A stretch of 64,000 nucleotides of DNA, taken from contig NZ_RKKU01000005.1 in the NCBI RefSeq assembly GCF_003797945.1, positions 62,001 through 126,000 of the forward strand, given 5' to 3'. The position numbers were made by a program, and so were the translations under genes. Origin of the DNA: Pseudomonas neustonica. GTDB taxonomy: Bacteria; Pseudomonadota; Gammaproteobacteria; Pseudomonadales; Pseudomonadaceae. Under the pieces are notes generated by a model. It was not told the DNA's origin. It did not search any database and worked only from the letters and a program-made list of their open reading frames with translations. Below are positions 26,354-34,606 of this stretch, piece by piece (positions within the stretch are counted from its first letter, which is position 1; every line of letters starts with the position of its first letter).

Positions 26354-27568
26354 CTAGCCCCAAAGCGCCATTTGCGCTGGTTGATCACTCAATTGCCGAC
26401 GCAATACGCTGGACTCCAGGCTCGCCTGCTGCGGGTGATAGTCGCTGGTAATCATGAAGGGCTTGGCTTTCTCGATGACACAGCGCAAACGCACCACATC
26501 GTCGAAGCGAATCCGCTTGAGCCGACGCAGATCAACAATGCGCTGCGCCGAGCGCACACCAATGCCCGGAATACGCGCGATGACCTGCGGTTCAGCCAGG
26601 TTCAAGTCAACCGGAAACAGATCACGATTGGCCAGGGCCCACGCCAGCTTAGGGTCGATATCCAGCGGTAAATTGCCCTGCGCGCCGATCAGTTCGTTCA
26701 CCTTGAAGCCATAGCCACGCAGCAAAAAATCCGCCTGATAAAGGCGATGCTCGCGCATCAGCGGCGGTGCCTGAAAGGGTACGGACGAGGGACTGTTGGG
26801 TATCGGGCTGAAAGCCGAATAGTAGACACGCCGCAGCCGGTACTGCCCATACAACGTCTCGGCGGTACGCAAAATTCGGCTATCGTCACTGGCATCGGCG
26901 CCCACGATCATTTGGGTACTCTGCCCACCCGGAGCAAATGCTGGCGCACGCTTATCAAAACGCGACTCCTGCGACGCCGAATCAATGGTCCCCATCGCCC
27001 CCGTGATACTGATCAACTCTTTCTCCGGCGCCAGCCGGACGAGACTTTCTGCGCTGGGCAGCTCAATATTCACACTGAGCCGGTCAGCGTAGCGCCCAGC
27101 CTCTGCAATCAGCGCCGGATCGGCCTCGGGAATGGTTTTGAGATGAATATAACCGCGAAACTGATGCTCTTCGCGTAGCACCTTGGCCACACGTATCAAC
27201 TGCTCCATGGTGTAATCGGGCGACTGAATAATGCCCGAACTCAGAAACAGGCCGCTGACATAGTTGCGCTGATAGAAATCCAGCGTCAGCGTCACTACCT
27301 CTTCCGGCGTGAAGCGCGCGCGAGGCACATCACTGGAACGGCGGTTGATGCAATACTGGCAATCGTAGAGGCAAAAGTTGGTCAACAGGATCTTCAACAG
27401 CGACACGCAGCGACCATCGGGCGTATAGCTATGGCAAATGCCCATACCGTTGGTCGAGCCTATGCCATCCTTGCCCTTTGAGCTGCGTTTGGGCGCGCCG
27501 CTGCTGGCACAGGAGGCGTCGTACTTCGCCGCGTCGGCCAGTACGGTGAGTTTCTCGATCAGCTCCAT
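26354..27568 (-). CDS. TIGR03916-type radical SAM protein, putative DNA modification/repair
   Basis: A 404-residue radical SAM enzyme. The iron-sulfur motif is CLYDCQYC (about residue 67), that is CxxxCxxC. The C-terminal part carries a helix-hairpin-helix, IPGIGVRSAQRIVDLRR (about 335), which usually binds DNA non-specifically. The family is annotated as a DNA modification or repair protein always linked to TIGR03915. The substrate is unknown; a photolyase-like base repair or a nucleobase modification is possible. A near-consensus LexA box lies 15-30 bp before its ATG, so the two genes should form an SOS-inducible operon. Confidence 0.9.
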   Translation of the reverse strand: MELIEKLTVLADAAKYDASCASSGAPKRSSKGKDGIGSTNGMGICHSYTPDGRCVSLLKILLTNFCLYDCQYCINRRSSDVPRARFTPEEVVTLTLDFYQRNYVSGLFLSSGIIQSPDYTMEQLIRVAKVLREEHQFRGYIHLKTIPEADPALIAEAGRYADRLSVNIELPSAESLVRLAPEKELISITGAMGTIDSASQESRFDKRAPAFAPGGQSTQMIVGADASDDSRILRTAETLYGQYRLRRVYYSAFSPIPNSPSSVPFQAPPLMREHRLYQADFLLRGYGFKVNELIGAQGNLPLDIDPKLAWALANRDLFPVDLNLAEPQVIARIPGIGVRSAQRIVDLRRLKRIRFDDVVRLRCVIEKAKPFMITSDYHPQQASLESSVLRRQLSDQPAQMALWG

Positions 27569-27582
27569 ACCGCACCTTTATA

Positions 27583-27598
27583 CTGTATATAAATACAG
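27583..27598. promoter_or_regulatory. LexA (SOS) box
   Basis: CTGTATATAAATACAG fits the gammaproteobacterial LexA consensus CTGTATATATATACAG at 15 of 16 positions. It is a near-perfect palindrome that lies 14 bp upstream of the radical SAM start codon, where bound LexA would block the promoter. Nothing else is encoded on the right side until the znuB stop at 27768, so the site serves the leftward pair. Confidence 0.92.
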
Positions 27599-27767
27599 CA
27601 TAATCGATGCACTGAAGACACTCAATATACTCTTGCGCGCGAGCATCACCCAGCTAGCCCCCAGGAAGAGCAGGCATAAGTCCAGCGGCTGGGTGCGACT
27701 ATGCGCGTCGGTCAGTAGCGACGAGCTGGCGTCGCACGCAGGCGTTGAGCAGCTTTATAGCAGCGAC

Positions 27768-28553
27768 CTAACTGCGCCGCGGCACACTCAGCGCCAGCAT
27801 GAACAGAGCCGCCGCGCAGACCACAATGGAAGGCCCGGCCGGCGTATCCAGATGCCATGACATGCTCAGGCCACCAAGCACGGCCAAAACCCCCAGTACG
27901 CTAGCGCCCAGCGCCATCTGCTCGGGTGTCCGCGCATGCCGCTGAGCCGCTGCCGGTGGAATGATCAGCAGCGATGTAATCAGCAACACCCCCACGACCT
28001 TCATCGCCACCGCAATCACGATCGCAATCAGCAGCATCAGCGCCAAACGGATCGCCGTGACCGGCAGCCCTTCGACTCGCGCCAACTCTTCATGCACGGT
28101 AATCGACAACAGGTTGCGCCAGAGCAGACTCATCAACACCAGCACGACCAACAGACCACCCAGCATCCAGCCCAGATCGGATGCGGTGATCGCCAGCAAG
28201 TCGCCAAACAGATAGGCCATCAGATCGACGCGCACGTTCTCGGTCAGCGCCAGCACGACTAGGCCAAGCGACAGGGTGCTATGCGCAAGAATGCCCAACA
28301 GCGTATCGCTGGCCAGCCATTCCTTGTGCTGCAGGGCGACCAGCAGCACGGCAATCAGCACACAGCCGACCGTTACTGCCAATGTCAGGTTGATATCCAG
28401 CAGCATGCCCAGCGCAATACCCAGCAGCGCCGAATGCGACAGGGTATCGCCAAAATAGGCCATGCGCCGCCAGACCACAAAAGAGCCCAGCGGACCGGCC
28501 ACCAGTGCCAGCCCAAGCCCGGCCAATAAGGCGTACAGCAGAAAATCAGGCAT
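27768..28553 (-). CDS. znuB: zinc ABC transporter permease ZnuB
   Basis: A 261-residue permease with about seven to eight membrane helices and the family stretch [22 protein letters not shown]. Start at 28553 ([12 protein letters not shown]) lies within the end of znuC, an 8-bp overlap, and removes an implausible hydrophilic extension of a longer frame. It forms the inner membrane channel of the high-affinity zinc importer. Confidence 0.94.
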   Translation of the reverse strand: MPDFLLYALLAGLGLALVAGPLGSFVVWRRMAYFGDTLSHSALLGIALGMLLDINLTLAVTVGCVLIAVLLVALQHKEWLASDTLLGILAHSTLSLGLVVLALTENVRVDLMAYLFGDLLAITASDLGWMLGGLLVVLVLMSLLWRNLLSITVHEELARVEGLPVTAIRLALMLLIAIVIAVAMKVVGVLLITSLLIIPPAAAQRHARTPEQMALGASVLGVLAVLGGLSMSWHLDTPAGPSIVVCAAALFMLALSVPRRS

Positions 28554-29316
28554 GGTTGCAGTCAGGTCCGTGGCGGTGTTCATGGGGCACGACTTCGCCG
28601 TGCATATCGTGGGCATGGTCGTGGTGATGGCTGTAAACCGCCAAGGCGCTGGCCTGCTCACCAAACATGGCGACAAAGGCCGGGTCCAGGCTGACCTGCT
28701 CCGGATGCCCGGAACAGCAAACATGCCGATTAAGGCAGACCACGGTATTGGTCGTCGCCATCACCAGATGCAGATCATGCGACACCATGAGCACGCCGCA
28801 GCCGTAGCGATCACGCAAGCGGGTAATCAACTGATACAGCTCAATCTGGCCGTTCACGTCGACGCCCTGCACCGGCTCGTCCAGCACCAGCAAATCAGGC
28901 TCGCGCAGCAGTGCGCGCGCCAGCAAAATGCGCTGCAACTCACCGCCCGATACCTGCTGCAGTGGGCGCTGCAATAGATGCTCAGCGCCTACCTCGGTCA
29001 ATGCCGCCAGTGCCGCCGCCTTCTTCGCCCCGGGTGACAGCAATAGAAAACGCTGCACCGTGAGTGGCAAGGACGCATCAATCTGCAGCTTCTGCGGCAT
29101 GTAGCCGATACGCAATTTTGCCTGCCGGTTCACCTGCCCGGAGGAGGCCTTAAGAAGGCCCAACACAATACGTACCAGGCTGGTTTTACCAGCGCCATTG
29201 GGCCCGATCAGGGTGACAATCTCACCGCGTTTGACCTGCAGATTCACATGCTCAAGCACATCCGTGCCATGCAAGCGCAGGCTGACGTCCTCCAGCGCTA
29301 ACAGCGCTTTACTCAC
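28546..29316 (-). CDS. znuC: zinc ABC transporter ATPase ZnuC
   Basis: A 256-residue ATPase read from the GTG at 29316, which overlaps the zur stop as GTGA and has GGGAGG 6 nt upstream; an ATG at 29340 would overlap zur further without a better site. Walker A GPNGAGKT, signature VSGGE, Walker B LLVLDEP and the switch histidine in VSHDLH are present. The C-terminal tail is histidine-rich ([11 protein letters not shown] and [11 protein letters not shown]), a usual ZnuC zinc-sensing or binding tail. Confidence 0.94.
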   Translation of the reverse strand: MSKALLALEDVSLRLHGTDVLEHVNLQVKRGEIVTLIGPNGAGKTSLVRIVLGLLKASSGQVNRQAKLRIGYMPQKLQIDASLPLTVQRFLLLSPGAKKAAALAALTEVGAEHLLQRPLQQVSGGELQRILLARALLREPDLLVLDEPVQGVDVNGQIELYQLITRLRDRYGCGVLMVSHDLHLVMATTNTVVCLNRHVCCSGHPEQVSLDPAFVAMFGEQASALAVYSHHHDHAHDMHGEVVPHEHRHGPDCNHA

Positions 29317-29807
29317 GCTGCCTCCCGGCACTGCGAACATAGGCCGCTGATCTCAACGGTTTCGCCCTGTACCGCAAAGCCATGGCTCTTGGCCGCACCG
29401 GCTATCGCCTTACTGATGCCAGCGGCATCCAGCTCAATCGCGATATGGCAGCCAAGGCAAATCAGAAAGTGACCTTCATGCCGGTGTTCCGGGCTGGCGC
29501 AGCCAATGAAGGCGTTGAGCGAGGCGATGCGGTGCACCAGGCCCTGCTCCTGCAGAAAATCCAGCGCCCGATACACAGTGGGCGGCGCGGCACGACGACC
29601 GTCATCGCGCGACAGGGTTTCCAGAATATCGTAGGCACCTAGCGGCTTGTGGCTTTGCCAAACCAACTCCAGCACGCGTTTGCGCAGAGTGGTAAAGCGA
29701 ACGCCCTCGCGCGCGCAGACCTCTTCGGCAGCGCCCAGGGCGTGGCTGACACAGCGAGTGTGATCGTGCGGCTGCTGCGGGTCTTGCGCGGAGAGAAACT
29801 CGGTCAT
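29313..29807 (-). CDS. zur: zinc uptake regulator Zur (Fur family)
   Basis: A 164-residue Fur-family repressor. The winged helix includes [13 protein letters not shown] and TVYRALDFL. Structural zinc cysteines are present as CLGC (about residue 115) and CSQC near the C terminus; a regulatory histidine cluster is EHRHEGHF. Start at 29807 (MTEFLSAQ) is preferred over 29879, which would run through the Zur box. First gene of the zur-znuC-znuB unit, so it represses itself. Confidence 0.93.
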   Translation of the reverse strand: MTEFLSAQDPQQPHDHTRCVSHALGAAEEVCAREGVRFTTLRKRVLELVWQSHKPLGAYDILETLSRDDGRRAAPPTVYRALDFLQEQGLVHRIASLNAFIGCASPEHRHEGHFLICLGCHIAIELDAAGISKAIAGAAKSHGFAVQGETVEISGLCSQCREAA

Positions 29808-29864
29808 GGGATCGTCCTGTCGGGTAGCACTACAAAATGGAATCTGTGCGCTCGCATTTGAGCT

Positions 29865-29877
29865 GTTATCATATAAC
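29865..29877. promoter_or_regulatory. Zur box between zur and znuA
   Basis: GTTATCATATAAC is an inverted repeat matching the core of the gammaproteobacterial Zur site (GTTATAnnATAAC type). It lies 28 bp before the znuA ATG and 58 bp before the zur ATG, placed to control both divergent units. Confidence 0.85.
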
Positions 29878-29905
29878 ACTTTACTGTTCAGAGGTACGCC
29901 CTACC

Positions 29906-30853
29906 ATGTCATCCTTTCGCCTGCTTGCTGCCTTGTGCGGGCTGCTGCTCACCCTCAACGCCCACGCCGACCCAGTACGCGTGCTCGCCTCAATCAAACC
30001 AGTACAGCAAATCGCTGCTGCCGTACTCGATGGCATCGATACGCCCGCCGCACTCCTGCCCGCAGGTGCATCACCACACTCCTTTGCACTGCGCCCCTCG
30101 GACCGCCGCGCACTGGCAAGTGCCGAGCGCATCTACTGGGTCGGCCCTTCGCTGGAACTCTTTCTGCAAAGCACCCTGCATGAACTACCCAGCGCTCGCG
30201 AACTGGCCGAGATACCCGGCCTGCGCCTGCGTCACTTTGACGAAGACGCACCGGCACATGACCACAACGCCAATGAGCACGCCGACGACCATGACGCAAG
30301 TGCGGAGCACGACGGCCATGACCACGGCCCGGGCAGTATTGACCCGCATATCTGGCTGTCACCGGAAAACGCAGTCGTTATCGCGCGCTGGATGGAGGAC
30401 GATCTCGCCCCTCTCTACCCGCAACAGCACAGTCTGATCGAAGCCAATGTCGCCGCTTTCGAGCAACGCATGCAAATACTGGAGCAGCAACTCACAGAGC
30501 GCTTTGCACCGTTAAAAGACAAACCCTACTTTGTGTTTCACGATGGCTACGGTTATCTGGAGAGCTATCTGGGATTGCAGCACCGCGGCGTGTTCAGCCT
30601 CGCCCATGAGATTCAACCGGGGGCACGCCACGTTAACGAATTACGCAATACCCTGAGCGCAGCAGCGCCAGCCTGCGTATTCAGCGAACCGCAATTCACC
30701 CCGCGTCTGATCAACAGCCTGACTGCCGGTTTGCCGGTGCAAAGCGCACAGCTCGACCCAATGGGCGCAGCGACTAAGGTTGGTCCGCACGGTTACGAGC
30801 AGCAGCTAAGAGCGCTGACCAACACCTGGGCGAGCTGTCTGGAACAACTATAA
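29906..30853 (+). CDS. znuA: periplasmic zinc-binding protein ZnuA
   Basis: A 315-residue precursor with a signal peptide (cleavage after LNAHA, about residue 20). Zinc ligand histidines are in AGASPHSFALRP, IDPHIWLSP and FHDGYGY. The histidine/aspartate-rich loop (about residues 113-150, HDHNANEHADDHD and HDGHDHG) is the metal-scavenging loop of zinc-specific family members. Start at 29906 with GAGGT upstream. It delivers zinc to ZnuBC; regulated by the Zur box. Confidence 0.94.
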   Translation: MSSFRLLAALCGLLLTLNAHADPVRVLASIKPVQQIAAAVLDGIDTPAALLPAGASPHSFALRPSDRRALASAERIYWVGPSLELFLQSTLHELPSARELAEIPGLRLRHFDEDAPAHDHNANEHADDHDASAEHDGHDHGPGSIDPHIWLSPENAVVIARWMEDDLAPLYPQQHSLIEANVAAFEQRMQILEQQLTERFAPLKDKPYFVFHDGYGYLESYLGLQHRGVFSLAHEIQPGARHVNELRNTLSAAAPACVFSEPQFTPRLINSLTAGLPVQSAQLDPMGAATKVGPHGYEQQLRALTNTWASCLEQL

Positions 30854-30949
30854 CCCTTCCGCATAACGTCAGCCCCAGCCCGCTGCAGCCCACAAGCAGC
30901 GGCGGTCGCGCTTCGCGCCTAACGCCCTTCTCGCAAAGAAGGCAGCAAT

Positions 30950-31018
30950 TTGACGTCAAAAACATAGACCGTTAATAGCACTTTGCCATAATATGCCTGG
31001 CATTGGGTTTTGCCAGGC
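30950..31018 (+). promoter_or_regulatory. candidate sigma-70 promoter followed by an early hairpin
   Basis: TTGACG (30950-30955), a 17-bp spacer and TAATAG (30973-30978) form a reasonable promoter. About 15 bp later, GCCTGGCA and its complement (30995-31018, 8-bp stem, 8-base loop) would fold at the 5' end of the transcript. The next gene starts at 31325, giving a leader of about 340 nt. The remainder of the 30854-31324 gap shows only implausible small frames. Confidence 0.35.
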
Positions 31019-31324
31019 TGCGCAAATGTGCAAGTGCTCAGGTTTCTGACACAACAGGACCAAGCAAAGCCACATCTCGACACTGGACGACGAAAGGCCC
31101 CGCTATAAGGGCTACTACTGGATAAGGACATCATGTGAGGCGTGACCGTTCACTGCGGCTTTCGGCCGTAACTTCATACCCCGCTTTTTCTCAGCACACC
31201 GCATACCAGGCCACTGCGGCGGCCTATTACTGCGTCGGTGGCAACCAGCCCTGCGTTAAATCTGCTCTAACACTCACTGCGCTGAAACGGCGCCTCCCCC
31301 AACCCAAGCGCTCAAGAAGAACCT

Positions 31325-31660
31325 ATGTATAAATACTCCAGAAATATGTTGCCCGTAGTTGCCGCCCTGGCACTCATCGCCTGTTCTAGCGGCCCCTCTG
31401 AAAGCGATATCCAGGCGCTTCTAGAGGCACAGGTGACGCAAACCAATAGCATGCTGAAGGGAATGGTTGGCTCTGACATGGCGTCTGACATGCAAGCCAA
31501 AATCCACGAGGTCACGCTCCATGGCTGCGACGAGATTCGTGATGCCACATACCGCTGCGATGTTGAAGTGGATCTCTCCATGCCCATGGCCGGACGCACC
31601 ACAACACGTTCGAGCATGACCCTGACGCAAACCGAAGCAGGCTGGGCAGCCACCCGCTAG
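31325..31660 (+). CDS. small lipoprotein of unknown function
   Basis: A 111-residue lipoprotein: positively charged start, hydrophobic segment and lipobox LIAC at about residues 18-21. The mature part has two further cysteines (HGCDEIRD and YRCDVEVD) that could form a disulfide, and a C-terminal beta-rich region ending GWAATR. The central SMLKGMVGSDMASDM is Met-rich. No family recognised. Probably anchored to the outer membrane since the residue after the cysteine is serine. Confidence 0.75.
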   Translation: MYKYSRNMLPVVAALALIACSSGPSESDIQALLEAQVTQTNSMLKGMVGSDMASDMQAKIHEVTLHGCDEIRDATYRCDVEVDLSMPMAGRTTTRSSMTLTQTEAGWAATR

Positions 31661-31729
31661 AGCCTGGCTCATTCCAACACCGTCGCGGTAACAGCGACAA
31701 TACTGATCAGAAGTAAAAGGAAGCTAAAG

Positions 31730-32083
31730 ATGACTCAATCCACACCAACACTCTCTGCAAACGATGCAGGAACAGCCAAGATTGTTTATATCCTGTATAT
31801 GGTTGGGCTCGTAATGGGCATTACCGGCATCGTAGGTGTCGTCCTCGCTTACGTGAACAAAGACAACGCGCCGGAATGGCTGAAAAGCCACTATCAGTTT
31901 CAGATCCGCACCTTCTGGATCGGCGCTTTGTATATTTTTGTCGGCTGCCTGTTTGCCCTGCTGCTGGTCGGCTACCTCGTGCTCCTCTTCTGGGTGGTAT
32001 GGCTGATCGTACGCTGCATCAAGGGTCTCCAGGCACTGGATAGCCAGCAACCGCACCCTAACCCCAAAAGCTGGATGTTCTGA
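31730..32083 (+). CDS. DUF4870-type small membrane protein
   Basis: A 117-residue protein with three hydrophobic helices (about 20-43, 60-80, 80-98) and the sequence WLKSHYQFQIRTFWIG between the first two, which is typical of DUF4870/Tic20-like proteins, where SHYQFQ is conserved. AAGGAAG precedes the ATG. Function unknown in bacteria. It follows the small lipoprotein by 69 bp and may be co-transcribed. Confidence 0.8.
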   Translation: MTQSTPTLSANDAGTAKIVYILYMVGLVMGITGIVGVVLAYVNKDNAPEWLKSHYQFQIRTFWIGALYIFVGCLFALLLVGYLVLLFWVVWLIVRCIKGLQALDSQQPHPNPKSWMF

Positions 32084-32197
32084 AGCTTGGTTGCCAATTG
32101 AGCGCGGCACACGAATAGCGTTGCCGCACTCACCCCAAAGACAGACAGCGGCGCGCAGATCAATCCTGCGCGTGCGTGTTACCGCACTGAGCTCCCC

Positions 32198-32701
32198 TTA
32201 TCTGCCCCATGAATGCCGCAAACGCCAACGCCAGAACGCCCAGGCGCAAATCGTCAGCTCCACCAAAAACACCCAATGGATAACAAAATTCAGCCACCAC
32301 GGCTGATAACGCGCGGTCACCTTGACCAGCGCATAGCGTTGATCAACCAGTGGCGCAAACCACCAGATGTCACCGGCCAGGGTATCCAGCAACACATGCA
32401 GCATGCCGCCCAGGCTGAATATCAGCAGTAAACAGGCCGCCGCCGACTGCCGCCCCAACCAACGCCAGCCCAAGGCAAAGGCGATCAAGCCCAGCCATAG
32501 GGACGGCCAGTGCGTCATGTAACGATGATGGTGCGTCTGACCGTGGTCGACAAACAGGAAGTAAAGCATGTCGAAGTCCGGCGCCACAGCGCCCAGCATG
32601 CCGGCAGCGATCACCCATGAGGCTTTGACTGGCAGCGCGCGCACCCGTTCGAGCAGGTAACTGGAAAGAATGTAGCCGGACGGCAGGTGGGCAATCAGCA
32701 T
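32198..32701 (-). CDS. membrane-bound metal-dependent hydrolase-like protein (DUF457/YdjM type)
   Basis: A 167-residue inner membrane protein with about four helices. The motif AGMLGAVAPDFDMLYF followed by HGQTHHHRYMTHWP and later GGMLHVLLDTLAGDIWW gives the aspartate and histidine set (PDxD, HRxxTH, HxxxD) that defines DUF457/YdjM-like proteins. Predicted to bind a metal at the membrane face; substrate not known. Confidence 0.8.
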   Translation of the reverse strand: MLIAHLPSGYILSSYLLERVRALPVKASWVIAAGMLGAVAPDFDMLYFLFVDHGQTHHHRYMTHWPSLWLGLIAFALGWRWLGRQSAAACLLLIFSLGGMLHVLLDTLAGDIWWFAPLVDQRYALVKVTARYQPWWLNFVIHWVFLVELTICAWAFWRWRLRHSWGR

Positions 32702-32816
32702 CGGAGTCTAGCGCCTATTCAACAGGGGACTTGCGGGCGAAACGACTCCGCGCCACCCTGTGACCACGTCTTTTGCCCCGGGTTTCACGCGCACTGTCAG
32801 TAGCCTTATTTACAGG

Positions 32817-33281
32817 TTACCGGTAGTACTCGAACGCCTCCTCCTCATGCGCCGGCAGCTGGCGAATGAAGTGCTCAGCTGAGTAGCTTTTGCAGGGTAT
32901 ATCCGCCAGCAACTTGTCATCCTTGACCACATAAACACCGGCCCTCTCTATCTTGTCTCGACCACCATCGGCCAGCCAATCACCATTGCTGATACTGGAA
33001 TAGACGACATACTTGTAGCGGCCAGCAGCAAAGGTCAAATTACCCTCACCGCCACCGCTGTAGGCCGTGCGACTGAAGTGAATCGGCGCGGTTATCTCCA
33101 GCTCCACGCGCTCAGGGGTACCAAAGCGATAGCTCAGCGTGTCATCGGCGAGCCCACAAACCGACAGACTTTTACTGCCCACTCCGCACGAAAAAGCGAC
33201 CGTCTCGCCTTCAGCGCACAAACCCTCGGCCTGTGCGTAACCGGTCCCGAGTAACAGCAGTAGCGCTAACATCCTGTTCAT
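32817..33281 (-). CDS. exported protein of unknown function
   Basis: A 154-residue protein with a signal peptide ending near GYAQAEG (residue 19). The mature part has cysteines in GLCAEG, FSCGVG, SVCGLA and IPCKSY, enough for two disulfides, a beta-rich centre with AYSGGGEGNLTFAAGRYKY, and ends EAFEYYR. Similar proteins occur as isolated periplasmic hypotheticals in gammaproteobacteria. Function is not apparent from sequence or neighbours. Confidence 0.72.
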   Translation of the reverse strand: MNRMLALLLLLGTGYAQAEGLCAEGETVAFSCGVGSKSLSVCGLADDTLSYRFGTPERVELEITAPIHFSRTAYSGGGEGNLTFAAGRYKYVVYSSISNGDWLADGGRDKIERAGVYVVKDDKLLADIPCKSYSAEHFIRQLPAHEEEAFEYYR

Positions 33282-33368
33282 CTAATTACCCCGGAGCAAA
33301 GTTGATCTGCCCGTTATCGATCAAGCGAATAAGCGCTGACAGCTAAGTATAGCGACGATCAGAGCCAA

Positions 33369-33917
33369 CTAGTCCTGCGTCACCATACCCGTCTTTTTGC
33401 CATCCAGGCTCAGTAGGTTCTTCTCTGACCAGTAAGTCTCGACGCCCTCTGCACCCCTGCCATCGGCCCATTTAGTCAGCGTGTCGCGCTCGGCCTTGAA
33501 CTCATAGAAGGGCACAGCAAAGCCGCAGGAGGTCTGCACCAACTCAATCTGCAAGTCGAAAATCTGCCGGGCGCCCGTGTACTCCGGGAATAAGCGAATC
33601 AACTCGGGCCATTTGGGATGATCGGGATAGATCACCTCTGCGCTGCCATAGATCCGCAGAATCAGTGGCTGCTTGTCGAAGGAACAAAACATAATGGTCA
33701 TGCGCGGCAGTTCAAGCACATGCGCGGCGGTTTCATTACCACTGCCGGTCAGGTTCAGCCATACCAGCCGACCAGCCCCCAATACCCGCAAGCTATCCAT
33801 GCCCTTGGGCGATACGTTCACCAGACCATCTGCCGCAGCAGAGCCGACAAAGAACAGGTGTTGCGCGGCAATAAACTCGCGGTGCGGCACCTCTAATGCT
33901 GCATATTTTTGTGACAC
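33369..33917 (-). CDS. pyridoxamine 5'-phosphate oxidase-family (split-barrel flavin) protein
   Basis: A 182-residue protein starting at a GTG (33917) with AGGAGG 7 nt upstream. The split-barrel fold is suggested by FFVGSAAADGLVNVSPKG, typical of the PNPOx-like group, and by WLNLTGSGNETAAHVLELPR. These proteins bind FMN or F420/heme; this one's substrate is unknown. It is monocistronic. Confidence 0.83.
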   Translation of the reverse strand: MSQKYAALEVPHREFIAAQHLFFVGSAAADGLVNVSPKGMDSLRVLGAGRLVWLNLTGSGNETAAHVLELPRMTIMFCSFDKQPLILRIYGSAEVIYPDHPKWPELIRLFPEYTGARQIFDLQIELVQTSCGFAVPFYEFKAERDTLTKWADGRGAEGVETYWSEKNLLSLDGKKTGMVTQD

Positions 33918-33959
33918 TGACTACCTCCTGTAAACCAGACTCGGTTAGCACAGCAGAAC

Positions 33960-34304
33960 CTATGGTGCCTTATCAGGCTCGCCACCCGCAGCCAGATCAC
34001 CCGCTACATTGCCAGCGGCATTGATCACCCTGGCGGCATCGCCGTCAGCTTCAACCTCAATAAGATGCGGTATGAAATGCAGTGAGTCATAGCCTCCAAC
34101 AGTTCTACGCAGCGACGCAAAACGAGCGCGCAGATACTAAGCGATACCAATTGCCCAAGGATAAGACTGAAGACGACCGACCCGCCTTGCGGACGATGCG
34201 GTTACCAACTGCGTGAGTAAGTGCGCGCCATCCTTGAGCTCCGGCGAACTGACGACTACCAGAATCCGAAAGTAATCCCATAGCGGACCGAGGTAAAGCG
34301 GATG
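33960..34304 (-). pseudogene. degraded gene fragment with an in-frame TAG
   Basis: One minus-strand frame reads through two protein-like stretches separated by a single TAG at 34136-34138. The upstream part includes HPLYLGPLWDYFRILVVVSS and ends SYPWAIGIA; the downstream part includes RARFASLRRTVGGYDSL and HFIPHLIEVEADGDAARV, ending at a TAG at 33960. There is no start codon upstream of the first stretch, where a TAA closes the frame. Composition and continuity on both sides of the stop suggest an inactivated gene rather than chance. Family not recognised. The rest of the gap up to 34606 holds nothing I can name. Confidence 0.4.
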
Positions 34305-34606
34305 TTATGCATGGTGCGCTGGAGCCCTTATGGGCAGGGGCCTGGAGCCGACATCGCCACCCACTTGTAGCGATTTATTGGCATTCACTACATTTATTGA
34401 ATACAAAGCTGCTACGTTTTTGTACACAATGTGCGCCCTTTTCACGCACTTGGGCTTTGTTCGGCCTGGGTTCTTGTCTTGATTCAGGCCTGTAACGGCT
34501 AGTTGGCCGGTGCAGGAGAAGGCGGAACAGAACGTGCAAGCGCAACCGGCAGGGCGGTGAACTCAGGCCCTGCTTGGCAACCACAACAAGACGCAAGGAA
34601 CGGCCC

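Noticed and set aside
31135..31332. 65-codon plus frame before the small lipoprotein
   Set aside because: GTG-type start without ribosome site, Arg/Ala-rich, no family; overlaps the leader of the lipoprotein gene.
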